Below, one piece after another: positions 33,592-42,259 of a stretch of DNA of 64,000 nucleotides (positions are counted from its first letter, which is position 1; every line of letters begins with the position of its first letter). The notes beneath the pieces were generated by a model. It was not told where the DNA came from, did no database searches, and saw only the letters and a program-made list of their open reading frames with translations. The position numbers and the translations under genes were made by a program. This stretch comes from Lewinellaceae bacterium (GTDB lineage: Bacteria > Bacteroidota > Bacteroidia > Chitinophagales > Saprospiraceae): contig JACJYI010000003.1 in assembly GCA_020636225.1 (NCBI GenBank), positions 310,001 through 374,000 on the forward strand. Direction: 5' to 3'.

Positions 33592-34528
33592 GGGATTCAG
33601 TTGAAAAGGCCATGAATCGGTCTTCGATGGTCGGTGAAATCCGCTTCCATTGGAGGTCGGGATGTCCTTGATCGGCCAACCATCGGAGCAACGCTGTTTC
33701 GGCCTCCCTGGTCGGGTCAGCCAGGGTGACATGATGACTGTCGCCAAAGGCAAACGCCGTCCGGACCAGCTCGGAACGTCGAAGTGCCTGAAGCAGCTCA
33801 TACATGGCCGGACCGGCAACCGCCCAGAGCGGATCCGTGAATTCGTCGCAGATCCCCTGGGGCGTATCCAGGGAAAACAACTGCCCATCCTGGATCAGTC
33901 CGACCTTGTCGCATCGGGCGGCCTCGTCCATGTACGGGGTCGAGACCAGGATGGTCAGTCCCTGGGCCTTCAGCCGGTCGAGCATATCCCAGAATTCCTT
34001 CCGGCTGACCGCATCGACACCAGTCGTCGGTTCGTCCAGCAGCAGGACGCGGGGTTGATGGATGAGGGCACAGGACAGGGCCAGTTTTTGCTTCATGCCG
34101 CCGGACAGCTGCCCGGCCCGCCGATCCTTGAATGGTTCGATTTGCTGGTAGATCTCCTTTACCAGATGATAGTTCTCTTCCACCGTGGTGTGAAAGATAG
34201 AGGCGAAAAGGTTCATGTTCTCCTCGACCGTGAGATCCTGATAGAGGGAGAAGCGCCCCGGCATGTAGCCCACCCGCTTGCGGATCTCCCTGAAATCCTG
34301 GACGATATCCAACCCGTCGATCCTGGCTTGGCCACCATCGGGGAGGATCAACGTGGTCAGGATCCGGAACAAGGTGGTCTTCCCCGCACCGTCCGGTCCG
34401 ATCAGACCGAAGATCTCCCCTTCGGCACAGGAGAAGCTGACCCCCCGGAGCGCGGTGGTCTCCTTCCGGCTTTTTCCTTTCCCTTCGACGTAGGTTTTCG
34501 TGATCCGATCGACAACGATTCTGTCCAT
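33584..34528 (-). CDS. ABC transporter ATPase (YbhF N-terminal-half-like)
   Basis: 314 residues. Walker A GPDGAGKTT, signature LSGGMKQK, Walker B RVLLLDEPTTGVD and H-loop STPYMDEAARCD (Pro-Tyr rather than the usual His). A ~75-residue C-terminal extension after the ATPase core (from ~240) has no recognised motif. Three bases separate it from the membrane-fusion gene. In E. coli both ATPase halves are one protein; here they are two genes overlapping by eight bases. Confidence 0.9.
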   Translation of the reverse strand: MDRIVVDRITKTYVEGKGKSRKETTALRGVSFSCAEGEIFGLIGPDGAGKTTLFRILTTLILPDGGQARIDGLDIVQDFREIRKRVGYMPGRFSLYQDLTVEENMNLFASIFHTTVEENYHLVKEIYQQIEPFKDRRAGQLSGGMKQKLALSCALIHQPRVLLLDEPTTGVDAVSRKEFWDMLDRLKAQGLTILVSTPYMDEAARCDKVGLIQDGQLFSLDTPQGICDEFTDPLWAVAGPAMYELLQALRRSELVRTAFAFGDSHHVTLADPTREAETALLRWLADQGHPDLQWKRISPTIEDRFMAFSTESHA

Positions 34529-34531
34529 GGC

Positions 34532-35542
34532 TTATCGGGTCAGGTCGACTTCTGCATACATGCCGATCTTCAGCAAACCGTCATTGGGCACTCTGACCTT
34601 GGCGGCGTAGACCAAATTGGCCCGCTCCTCCCTGGTCATGATTGTTTTGGGTGTGAACTCAGACTGGTTGGCAATCCAGATGATCGTGCCCGGATAGGAC
34701 CGATATCCTCCCTGGCCGTCATCCACCATCACCTGGACATGCTGACCCAGGGCGACATTGGGCAATTGATTGCCGGTGAGATAGGTCCTCAGGTACAGGG
34801 TGTCCATGTTGGCGATCTTGAAGAGGGGTTTGCCGGGGGCAGTCACTTCGCCTGCTTCCGCATAGGTTTCCAGGACGGTGCCCGTGATCGGATTGCGCAC
34901 CTCGGTCCGGTTGAGTTGATCATCTACCTGGGCGACACGTTTTTCCAGGGGAGCCTCTTCACTGAGGATCGCCCTGTTCTGCCGGCTAACTGTGGCTCGC
35001 TGGGCATCGATCTGTTTCTGGAGAATGTCGATCTGGCTGCGTGCCGCGACCTGCTGCTTGGTCAGGATCTCGATCTGGCCCTCAATGTCGTCCAGTTGTT
35101 TGCGGGGTATGGCATCCGCCTGGACCAGTTTGGCAAATCGCTCCCGGTCCCGTTGCAGGACAGACATCTGTCCGGCCAGGACATCGATCTGCCGTCGCTG
35201 GGTCTGGATCTGTCCTTGCAGTACGGCCACCTGAGGCTCAGGATCCAGCGTTTTGGATTGCAGGGACTGCCGGCTGGCTTCGAGTTGTTCGCGTTGAAGC
35301 TCCAGGCCGGTGGGATCGATCCTGGCGACGACCTGACCTTTGGAAAGGGTGTCTCCTTCCTGGACCGAAAAACTGATGATCCGGCCGGCAACTTCGGCGG
35401 AGACAATGACGTCTGTCGATTCAAAGGTGCCACTGGCATCATATTCCAGTCCATTCTGGCGACAGGAAGACAACAGTACGCTGAGCAGGGCAGCCATGAT
35501 CAGCAGGGGAACGAGGCGGGTATTCATCTGATCTGGATTCAT
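34532..35542 (-). CDS. HlyD-family periplasmic adaptor lipoprotein (YbhG-like)
   Basis: A 336-residue membrane-fusion protein. Signal and lipobox LLSVLLSSC put the acceptor Cys near residue 27. A split biotinyl-lipoyl domain (VSAEVAGRIISFSVQEGDTLSKGQVVARID and NPITGTVLETYAEAGEVTAPGKPLFKIA) flanks a long coiled coil (~80-200, many Q/R/E/L). It links the ABC exporter to the TolC channel. ATG 35542 overlaps the tolC-like stop by four bases, which favours this start over Met6. Confidence 0.92.
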   Translation of the reverse strand: MNPDQMNTRLVPLLIMAALLSVLLSSCRQNGLEYDASGTFESTDVIVSAEVAGRIISFSVQEGDTLSKGQVVARIDPTGLELQREQLEASRQSLQSKTLDPEPQVAVLQGQIQTQRRQIDVLAGQMSVLQRDRERFAKLVQADAIPRKQLDDIEGQIEILTKQQVAARSQIDILQKQIDAQRATVSRQNRAILSEEAPLEKRVAQVDDQLNRTEVRNPITGTVLETYAEAGEVTAPGKPLFKIANMDTLYLRTYLTGNQLPNVALGQHVQVMVDDGQGGYRSYPGTIIWIANQSEFTPKTIMTREERANLVYAAKVRVPNDGLLKIGMYAEVDLTR

Positions 35543-36816
35543 TTCGATTGGGGTTTGCCGGCCAGGAGCCGGGTTTCTATGGCCGCCTGGACGGCCATGA
35601 TGCGGTGAATGTTCATGTTGAGATTGGCCTGGTACCAGGCATCTACCTCTTTCAGGTAGTCTGGAGTGGTGATGATCCCTTCCTCCAGCTGGATCGTTGC
35701 CGTTTCCTTGATCCGGGTCCGCTTGGCAAGGATTTCGATGTCGCTGTCCAGGAAGGAACGATAGGCGTCAGCCTGGGCGCTGGCCTGGGTGACCTGGATA
35801 TCCAGGCCTTGCCGGAAGGCATTTTCCTGTTGGCGGACGACTTCCCGGTTCAGTCGGATCACTTCCCGGTCCGGGCTGTCGAGATAGAAGGCACCAAGAT
35901 TCCATTGCAGGCGCGCACCCGCCATGAACAATGGTGCCGGATCGGGATCGAACATGTTGAATCCCGGTTGTCCCAGGCCCCCCTGGGCAAAGACACCGAG
36001 GCGAGGCAAGCGACGGGAGGACACCAGGTCTGCCTGCGCCTGAAGACCGGCATCCTGAGCATCGAACAGGGCCCACTCAGCGCGGGTTTCTTCTGCCCCT
36101 ATCGATTCTGTAGGCAGTTGAAGGGGCGTGTCTGCGGTGATTTCCTTGCCGATCAAGCGGCCCAGGTTCTCGCGGAGGGTGGCTTCCTGGATCCTGTTCT
36201 GGGTGATGGATTGATCATGCTTCAGCAATTCGACTTCCAGCAGGTCGAGATCCTTTCGCTGTACGATCCCCCCCTGGTAGAGCTCGGTCAGCTGTTGCTG
36301 CCGTCGGTTCAGTTCAGACCGGACCAACTCGAGCACCTGGTATTGCTCGCGTTGCAGCAGGATGCCAAAGTACAGTTGATGGACCTGGAGCCGGATCCGG
36401 TGCAGGTCGCTTTTTGATTGCTGGATGGACGCGCTCTGCTGGGCGTTGGCAGCCTCTTTGAGGAGACGTGTACTACCTCCATCGTAGATGCTCTGGTTGA
36501 CTTCCGCAACTACCCTGAATTGTTCCCGGGGAGGGGTGGGGACCTCGAATCCCGGGATATTGAGGGGGATATTCACCACAGTGACCTCGTTCTGCCAGGT
36601 GGCCTGGCCCTGCATGCCCAGATGAGGCCAGTAATTGCGGTTCAGCTGTGACTGACGCGCCTCCAGAATGGCACCGTGCAGTTGGGCCTGCCGGCTGGTG
36701 GGGTGGTTGGCTTCGGCCAGTTGAAAACAAGTGGACAGGGAGAGGGCCTCCTGACTTTTCAGGGATGCGCCTGCCAGAAACAGGAAGAAGATCGACAGGA
36801 TCGTCAGGAGCTTCAT
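35539..36816 (-). CDS. TolC-family outer-membrane efflux protein
   Basis: A 425-residue protein with a signal peptide (MKLLTILSIFFLFLAGASLKSQ). Two repeats of helical hairpins typical of TolC are visible as alternating L/Q/R/A-rich stretches (e.g. LVRSELNRRQQQLTELYQGG and IEILAKRTRIKETATIQLEEG), with a GARLQWNLGAFYLD strand region. It provides the outer-membrane channel for the adaptor and ABC exporter downstream. Start and preceding stop overlap by four bases. Confidence 0.92.
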   Translation of the reverse strand: MKLLTILSIFFLFLAGASLKSQEALSLSTCFQLAEANHPTSRQAQLHGAILEARQSQLNRNYWPHLGMQGQATWQNEVTVVNIPLNIPGFEVPTPPREQFRVVAEVNQSIYDGGSTRLLKEAANAQQSASIQQSKSDLHRIRLQVHQLYFGILLQREQYQVLELVRSELNRRQQQLTELYQGGIVQRKDLDLLEVELLKHDQSITQNRIQEATLRENLGRLIGKEITADTPLQLPTESIGAEETRAEWALFDAQDAGLQAQADLVSSRRLPRLGVFAQGGLGQPGFNMFDPDPAPLFMAGARLQWNLGAFYLDSPDREVIRLNREVVRQQENAFRQGLDIQVTQASAQADAYRSFLDSDIEILAKRTRIKETATIQLEEGIITTPDYLKEVDAWYQANLNMNIHRIMAVQAAIETRLLAGKPQSK

Positions 36817-37424
36817 GGTTGCAGAGATGTTGTGATGAAGTGAATGATCTCTTCCCGGCGTTCATCCAGGAACTGATCGAACTGGATGGCATCCAGCTGC
36901 AGGAGCATGGAGAGCATGGGTCTGGCCAGGAAGGGAAAAATGCAGAGGCCCATCATGTGTGTCCAGAGTTGTCTGGGATCAATGGGGCGGATGGCGCCGG
37001 ATGCCACCTCCCGTTCGACCAGAGAAGAAAAGGCTTCAAATGGAAAGGGTTTCTCTTCATTGCCCTTCATGATGTCCCAAAGCGCAGCGGGATGCTGATT
37101 GATCTCGTTGATGATGAATGTTGCCAGGTATGGTTGCATCCGGAGCATATTCATGTAGGTGGGCACAAACTGGCGGATGAACTGGTCCACATCCGTGCTC
37201 TCGACCATCAGCATCCGGATTTTGGGCAGAAAGGTCTGGATGGATTCCTGGAAGATGATCTGGAACAGCTTGTCCTTGCTGCGGAAGTAATAGTGAAGCA
37301 GGGCCTTGTTGATCCCGGCCCGGTCTGCGATGTCCTGCATGCGGGCACCGGCCATTCCCTTTTCCAGGAATACGGCTTTAGCTGCAGCGATGATGCGTTC
37401 TTCGGTCGTTGGATCCTGTAGCAT
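36813..37424 (-). CDS. TetR-family repressor (CecR-like context)
   Basis: 203 residues. The N-terminal helix-turn-helix (TEERIIAAAKAVFLEKGMAGARMQDIADRAGINKALLHYYFRSKDKLF) is canonical TetR. The C-terminal ligand domain is variable. It is the first gene of the operon tetR-tolC-hlyD-ATPase-ATPase-permease-permease, as CecR precedes YbhGFSR in E. coli. It probably represses the operon through the palindrome at 37437-37452, thirteen bases from its own start. Confidence 0.93.
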   Translation of the reverse strand: MLQDPTTEERIIAAAKAVFLEKGMAGARMQDIADRAGINKALLHYYFRSKDKLFQIIFQESIQTFLPKIRMLMVESTDVDQFIRQFVPTYMNMLRMQPYLATFIINEINQHPAALWDIMKGNEEKPFPFEAFSSLVEREVASGAIRPIDPRQLWTHMMGLCIFPFLARPMLSMLLQLDAIQFDQFLDERREEIIHFITTSLQP

Positions 37425-37436
37425 TAACTAATTGAT

Positions 37437-37452
37437 TTAACCATATGGTTAA
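37437..37452. promoter_or_regulatory. Perfect 16-bp palindrome, probable TetR operator
   Basis: TTAACCATATGGTTAA reads identically on both strands. It lies just upstream of the tetR-like start, where autoregulatory TetR operators usually lie. Confidence 0.65.
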
Positions 37453-37552
37453 TAATATTGCAAACGTCCAGATTCCCCGGGACAAATCCAACATTTTCGT
37501 GTTAAAAATTGGCTTTGACAACCATCCGGCCTGTCGATCCATTCATTCTGGC

Positions 37553-37560
37553 TACCTTTG
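37553..37560 (+). promoter_or_regulatory. -7 element TACCTTTG
   Basis: An exact TAnnTTTG match 24 bases before the DUF3127 start; predicted leader ~20 bases. Confidence 0.6.
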
Positions 37561-37584
37561 CAGACAGATAAAATTGTAGATAAC

Positions 37585-37962
37585 ATGGCGTTTGAGATCA
37601 GCGGAAAATTGGTGAAGACCTTCCCTACAGAAAACAAGTCGGCCACGTTCCAGGCCCGTGAATTTGTGATAGAGATCATGGATGGGAACTATGCCCAATA
37701 CGTTAAATTTCAACTGACCCAGGACAGATGTCCCCTGATCGATCCCTTCAAGGAAGGTGAGGAGATCAAGGTCTGGTTTGACCTTCGTGGTCGGGAATGG
37801 CAGGGCAAGTACTTCACGAATCTCAATGCCTGGCGTGTAGAAGGTGCTCAAGCAGGCGCACCACAGCCCGCCGGCCAGGACCCCTTCGGTGATGTCTCCT
37901 TTCCTGAGGTCAAGAATGAACCCCAGTTTCAGGATGGGGGAGATGATGACCTTCCATTCTAA
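37585..37962 (+). CDS. DUF3127 protein with SSB-like acidic tip
   Basis: 125 residues. MAFEISGKLVKTFPTENKSATFQAREFVIEIMDGNYAQYVKFQLTQDRC ... GEEIKVWFDLRGREWQGKYFTNLNAWRVE is the DUF3127 fold, which looks like an OB fold. A flexible P/Q/G linker leads to GGDDDLPF at the C terminus. That tail is nearly the DDDIPF tip of single-stranded DNA-binding protein, which recruits replication and repair enzymes. A role on single-stranded DNA is inference. The start at 37585 is preferred because an upstream in-frame ATG lies within the promoter's expected transcript start region. Confidence 0.85.
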   Translation: MAFEISGKLVKTFPTENKSATFQAREFVIEIMDGNYAQYVKFQLTQDRCPLIDPFKEGEEIKVWFDLRGREWQGKYFTNLNAWRVEGAQAGAPQPAGQDPFGDVSFPEVKNEPQFQDGGDDDLPF

Positions 37963-37966
37963 GGTG

Positions 37967-38545
37967 ATGAATCAGGCTTCCCGTCTCCGGTTGTTCATCC
38001 TGGCTGCCTTGTGGGTGGTCGGGAGTTCCTGTGCATCCATCGACCTGGATGCCCAGAACATGGGTGGCATCTATGCCCAGTGGGATGACGATCTGCGGGA
38101 ATGGGTCATCCTCGATACGGAAGGCAATGAAGCGGGTAGTCTGGCCATGCGTTGGGCTGTCCAGAATGACATCGCCTTTTGGGACTATTCCTTTGGCGAG
38201 CATCGCGGCGAGATCAGGGCCCGCTGGCGTGACAATTACCAGGAGTGGCAGGTCCAGGAAGGGAACGAGATCATTACCCTGCGTCAGACCTGGCGGGACA
38301 TCCCGACCGAGTGGGAACTCACCAATGACGGGGACATCCGGCTTAGCTGGCTGACCCGCTGGACCAATACACCGGAAGAATGGGAATTGCGGAACAAGGA
38401 GGAGTTTGGCCGGTTTGAGGTCTTCACGGCCTATGAAGGTGATCCCCGGGACTGGGTGATCATTGATGAAACAGACCCTGATTTCTCAGTCGCCGCCAGA
38501 ATGGGGATGGTGTTCATCCCCATTCTGATGGTCTTGCCGAAATAG
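37967..38545 (+). CDS. Exported protein with internal Trp-rich repeats
   Basis: 192 residues. The N terminus (RLRLFILAALWVVGSSCASID) is a signal, possibly with a lipobox Cys. The body contains at least five imperfect repeats of ~25-35 residues sharing W-x-D/T-x4-EW: AQWDDDLREWVILD, ARWRDNYQEWQVQ, QTWRDIPTEWELT, TRWTNTPEEWELR, EGDPRDWVIID. A hydrophobic tail (GMVFIPILMVLPK) follows. No family is recognised. The repeat spacing suggests a beta-meander or propeller-like solenoid. It starts four bases after the DUF3127 stop, so the genes are likely co-transcribed. Confidence 0.75.
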   Translation: MNQASRLRLFILAALWVVGSSCASIDLDAQNMGGIYAQWDDDLREWVILDTEGNEAGSLAMRWAVQNDIAFWDYSFGEHRGEIRARWRDNYQEWQVQEGNEIITLRQTWRDIPTEWELTNDGDIRLSWLTRWTNTPEEWELRNKEEFGRFEVFTAYEGDPRDWVIIDETDPDFSVAARMGMVFIPILMVLPK

Positions 38546-38570
38546 TCCGGCAACGAACTGTTGCTACAGG

Positions 38571-39041
38571 TCAGGCAGGAACATCCATCAGATCGAAGAT
38601 CTGGTTGGCGTGTTCCTTGGTGTCCACCTTGTTGATGACCTCGGCGATCACCCCTTTTTCATCGATAATGAACGTCGTGCGCAGGACGCCCATGTATTCA
38701 CGACCCATGAACTTCTTCATTCCCCACACGCCATACGCCTTCAGGATTTCCTGATCTGGGTCAGCGAGTAGACTGAATGGCAGGTTGTACTTGTCGATGA
38801 ATTTCTGATGCTTGGCCTCCTTGTCCGGACTGACACCCAGGACAGCATAGCCGGCATTGAGGAATCGCTGGTAATGATCGCGGATGCTGCAGGCTTCCGC
38901 GGTACATCCCGGCGTATCATCCTTCGGGTAGAAGTAGAGGACCAGTTTTTTCCCTTTGAATTGCTCCAGGGTCACGACTTCCCCCTTTTCGTTGGTCGAT
39001 GAGAAGGATGGGGCTTTGTCGCCTGCTTTCAGATGGCTCAT
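38571..39041 (-). CDS. bcp: Thioredoxin-dependent thiol peroxidase (BCP-type peroxiredoxin)
   Basis: A 156-residue cytoplasmic peroxidase that reduces hydroperoxides with electrons from thioredoxin. Peroxidatic Cys46 lies in DDTPGCTAEACSIRD, with the candidate resolving Cys51 five residues on, the atypical two-Cys BCP arrangement. FYPKDDTPGC and TTFIIDEKGVI are family blocks. A thioredoxin (26506-26847) is present in the same window. Confidence 0.95.
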   Translation of the reverse strand: MSHLKAGDKAPSFSSTNEKGEVVTLEQFKGKKLVLYFYPKDDTPGCTAEACSIRDHYQRFLNAGYAVLGVSPDKEAKHQKFIDKYNLPFSLLADPDQEILKAYGVWGMKKFMGREYMGVLRTTFIIDEKGVIAEVINKVDTKEHANQIFDLMDVPA

Positions 39042-39094
39042 TCGGTTGATTTTATTGGGTAACAGGGCTCAGCTCACTTGGTTCATCCCACGGC

Positions 39095-40780
39095 CTACTG
39101 AAGGTCGCTTTCCCAACAGGTTTCATTGCCCCGTTCGTCACTCACCAGCACGGTCAGCGTCTTGGCGTTCATCCTGGCCTCCTGGCCCGGATCAATGATC
39201 AGGCGCTCCTCCTTGCCGAGCCATTCACCGGGGACCCACTGATCATCCAGGAGGATCGTCCAATGAAGGTTGCGAAGATGGTCTTCTGCCCCCACATTGT
39301 CCTGAATGCGGAAAGACCAGGCGCCCCCATGCCGTTCGAGTTTCGGTTGTAACGGGGTGATCGTCGGCGGGATGGTGTCTGCCATCAATTGATAGATGCC
39401 GAGATGCCTGCTCTTGAATTCCAGGTATCCATCCTTGACCTGGCCGCCGCAGGAGATCCACTTGTCCCGGTCCAGGTAGGCGCCGATCCATTTGTTACCC
39501 GGCACCGTGGATGCGGATGGCAGGGCCAGTGCTACCTGGATGAATTGATGCAAAGGTGTGGTCGACTCATGGATCTGGTATCGCACCTGACCCTCCTCGA
39601 CCTCCTCCCGGGAGAATCGAAAGAAAACCGTTTCATAGAAGGCACCGGCAGGAATGGACAGCCGGATATCAGCGTCTCGATGCGTAAAGGCTTCTCCGAA
39701 CGGAATGCGATACTGGAAAAGACGTGGTGGTGGACTTTCCATTTGCTTGGCCCGTTTGATCCAGAAGATCATCTGGCTGGTATTTCCGGCGGGATCTTCA
39801 ATGTCGATCACCACGTTTCGGGCCTTGCTCTGGCTCAGGGCAATCAAGCCGGCTTTCCGCATCTCCGGATAGAACGGTAGCCGATTGCCGGGGACCTGAT
39901 AGCACCGGTGAAATCCCCGGCCTGATCGGATCCACTCTGCATAGTCCAAATGCGCGTTGATGTAACGATTGAGATGGAAGTCGACCTGATCGATCACGAA
40001 CTGGTAGATCTGCTCTCCATCTGCCGAGATGGTGATCTTCCGGACGCCCGTCCGAAAGCGGTTCTGGGCCACCAGATCCTGGACAGCGACACCCAGGCCT
40101 ACCCGCCAGGCTCCCACATACAGGGTGTCCGATTTGACCCGGTAGGATCGTCCGCGTCGGACAGGCGTGATCAGGGTTTCAAAGAGGGGGAGTACCTTGT
40201 CATCCAGGGCATAGATCTTCAATCCTGTGAACTCCGGCGGGATTTGGTCGTGTACATGCACGCCATACAGAAGAGGGTTGACAGACCGGTATCCGTCCCG
40301 TTCACGGATCTCATAATGGAGATGGACACCATTGGTCCTGCCGGTCATGCCCATCGTTCCGATCACCTGTTTTTTCTTGACGGGGAACTGGTCCGGATCG
40401 AATACCAGGTCGATCTCCTCCTGGCGGGAGGTGTACCGGATGGTGTCCACCAATGCCTGTAACGCGGGCATGAACGCAGCCAGATGCGCATAGACCGTTG
40501 AGCGCCCGTCCGGATGGCGGATGTAGACGGCCCGCCCATAACCTTCATGTTGGACCAGTACCCGGCTGATATACCCGGGGCCAGACGCCACGACCGGGTC
40601 ACCGATTTTTCCTTTGCTGCTCCGGAGGTCGACCCCGGCATGGAAGTGATCTGGACGCAGCTCACCGAATCCTCCTGTGATCACGGGCGGGTGCAGGATC
40701 GGCGAGCCCAGGGGCTGAGCGATCAGTGCTTGTCCCATTCCGGTCAGAACCAGGAGGATGATGTGGAGGACGCGGTTCAT
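39095..40780 (-). CDS. Secreted M23 metallopeptidase
   Basis: 561 residues with a signal peptide (MNRVLHIILLVLTGMGQALIAQ). The M23 domain is at the N terminus (~25-190): first zinc ligands in HFHAGVDLRS (H-x3-D), then HLHYEIR. It is followed by ~370 residues of beta-rich sequence (HESTTPLHQF; Ig-like units) with no recognised domain. Likely cuts peptidoglycan cross-links or glycine bridges. TATCTTCG (40795 down to 40788) is eight bases before the start, giving a leader of about three bases. Confidence 0.9.
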   Translation of the reverse strand: MNRVLHIILLVLTGMGQALIAQPLGSPILHPPVITGGFGELRPDHFHAGVDLRSSKGKIGDPVVASGPGYISRVLVQHEGYGRAVYIRHPDGRSTVYAHLAAFMPALQALVDTIRYTSRQEEIDLVFDPDQFPVKKKQVIGTMGMTGRTNGVHLHYEIRERDGYRSVNPLLYGVHVHDQIPPEFTGLKIYALDDKVLPLFETLITPVRRGRSYRVKSDTLYVGAWRVGLGVAVQDLVAQNRFRTGVRKITISADGEQIYQFVIDQVDFHLNRYINAHLDYAEWIRSGRGFHRCYQVPGNRLPFYPEMRKAGLIALSQSKARNVVIDIEDPAGNTSQMIFWIKRAKQMESPPPRLFQYRIPFGEAFTHRDADIRLSIPAGAFYETVFFRFSREEVEEGQVRYQIHESTTPLHQFIQVALALPSASTVPGNKWIGAYLDRDKWISCGGQVKDGYLEFKSRHLGIYQLMADTIPPTITPLQPKLERHGGAWSFRIQDNVGAEDHLRNLHWTILLDDQWVPGEWLGKEERLIIDPGQEARMNAKTLTVLVSDERGNETCWESDLQ

Positions 40781-40825
40781 ACAGACACGAAGATACCATC
40801 CCTGATGGATCGAATTGCGCGTGGT

Positions 40826-41515
40826 TCAGTCCGGGAAGGTCCATGCTCCCCTCCGGGTGTGGCGGAGATCCTCTGCGGCGAGCCGATCCAGGAAGTCAAC
40901 CCTGGGCATAGGTTCGGCACCGAGACTGATCAGGTGCCGGGTTCCCTGCTGGCAGTCGACCAGATGAATCCCCCAGGACGCCATGACCTGGACAGCCTGG
41001 ATGAATCCATATTTGGAGGCATTGGATCGCCGGGTAAACATGCTTTCCCCGAAGAAGATGCGTCCCAGGCTTACCCCGTAGAGACCACCCACCAGGTGCT
41101 GGTCGTCCCATACCTCGACGCTATGTGCAAAGCCGAGTTGATGGAGCAGGGTATACGCATCGATCATGTCGGCGGTAATCCAGGTGCCGGGCTCCTGTCT
41201 TCCCAGGGACGTGGAAGCGCAAGCCCGGATGACCTGATCAAAGGCCTTGTCCATGGATACATGAAAGGCCTTACGCCGGAGCAGGGATCGCATGCTGTGA
41301 CTCACCTGGAGTCGATCCGGAAAGAGAACATACCGTGGGTCGGGACTCCACCACATGGGTGGTTCGCCGGGGTTGAACCAGGGAAATATGCCGTGCTGGT
41401 AGGCCAGGAGGAGCCGTTCAGGACGAAGGTCACCACCGATGGCCAGCAGGCCCTCTGGTTCGGCAAGCCGGGGGTCGGGAAAAAGCAGGCGCTCATCAAG
41501 GCGGTATACGGGCAT
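40826..41515 (-). CDS. aat: Leucyl/phenylalanyl-tRNA--protein transferase
   Basis: 229 residues. It adds Leu or Phe from aminoacyl-tRNA to basic N-terminal residues of proteins, marking them for ClpAP (N-end rule). GLLAIGGDLRPERLLLAYQHGIFPWFNPGEPPMWWSPDPR and EVWDDQHLVGGLYGVSLGRIFFGESMFTRRSNASKYG are the diagnostic blocks. The length is normal. It diverges from the M23-like gene at 41591 over a 75-base spacer. Confidence 0.97.
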   Translation of the reverse strand: MPVYRLDERLLFPDPRLAEPEGLLAIGGDLRPERLLLAYQHGIFPWFNPGEPPMWWSPDPRYVLFPDRLQVSHSMRSLLRRKAFHVSMDKAFDQVIRACASTSLGRQEPGTWITADMIDAYTLLHQLGFAHSVEVWDDQHLVGGLYGVSLGRIFFGESMFTRRSNASKYGFIQAVQVMASWGIHLVDCQQGTRHLISLGAEPMPRVDFLDRLAAEDLRHTRRGAWTFPD

Positions 41516-41578
41516 GTGATCCGAAAGATCGGTTTTTCACGGATTTGGTGATAGGGTCGGGGCTTTTCTGCAGAAGAT

Positions 41579-41586
41579 TACCTTTG
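41579..41586 (+). promoter_or_regulatory. -7 element TACCTTTG, leaderless spacing
   Basis: An exact consensus match whose last base is five bases before ATG 41591. rnpB shows the same distance between its -7 element and RNA 5' end, so transcription would begin at the ATG itself. Confidence 0.7.
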
Positions 41587-41590
41587 TCGT

Positions 41591-42259
41591 ATGTCCAGTC
41601 AAGTATTTTCCATTCAGCCGGAGTATCCGATTCTGGGGCAGCGGTTTACGGCCGCGGATGCCGTACATCTGGATTTGAGCGTTGACAGTCCGATGTTACG
41701 GGGAGTGGATCTGGCTGACCAGGACCAGCTGGCCGAATCGATCCACACGGCCATCCGACAGGGTGGCGGACGAATCGGCTACGGCGGCTACCTGGAGGAA
41801 CGAGGGATCTATCGGGCCTCTCCCCACTTTCAGGACGGACAGGCTGACCGGTCCCTTCATTTGGGGGTCGATCTGTGGGCAGATGCCGGTCATCCCATCC
41901 ATGCGCCGGTCGATGGTGTCGTTCATAGCCTGGCCATGAACGAACAACCATTGGATTACGGCGCCACCATCATCCTGTCCCATACCCGGGGCGACCTCAC
42001 CTGGTATACACTCTATGGCCATCTTGCGGCAGCCGATCTGCATTGGCAACCCGGCGACCGTATCCCGGCGGGCACTCCGTTTTGTCACATTGGCCAACCT
42101 CATGAGAATGGAGGCTGGGTGCCGCATCTCCATTTTCAGTTGATCCTGGACATCGGCAAGGCCATCGGCGACTTTCCGGGTGTGGCCTTGCCCTCTGAGC
42201 GCGATCACTGGTCCCGTTTGTGTCCTGACCCTATGGCACTCATTCAATTCACATCATGA
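41591..42259 (+). CDS. M23-family peptidase domain protein, no signal peptide
   Basis: 222 residues. The zinc-binding motifs H-x3-D (LHLGVDLWADAG) and HLHF are present, with YGHL and APVDGVVH. RGIYRASPHFQDGQADRSLHLGVDLWADAGHPIHAPVDG resembles the M23-like domain that is fused to class III aminotransferase and phosphotransferase domains in other bacteria; here it stands alone. No signal peptide is visible, so a cytoplasmic role (on an amino-sugar or peptide conjugate) is as likely as wall cleavage. ATG is five bases from a perfect -7 element, so the mRNA is probably leaderless. Confidence 0.8.
   Translation: MSSQVFSIQPEYPILGQRFTAADAVHLDLSVDSPMLRGVDLADQDQLAESIHTAIRQGGGRIGYGGYLEERGIYRASPHFQDGQADRSLHLGVDLWADAGHPIHAPVDGVVHSLAMNEQPLDYGATIILSHTRGDLTWYTLYGHLAAADLHWQPGDRIPAGTPFCHIGQPHENGGWVPHLHFQLILDIGKAIGDFPGVALPSERDHWSRLCPDPMALIQFTS

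Noticed and set aside
32439..33615. Plus-strand frames across the permease and ATPase genes
   Set aside because: Antisense shadows with no conserved motif.
33650..35608. 652-residue plus-strand frame
   Set aside because: Antisense to the ATPase, HlyD and TolC genes, which have clear family motifs; produced by GC-rich codons on the other strand.
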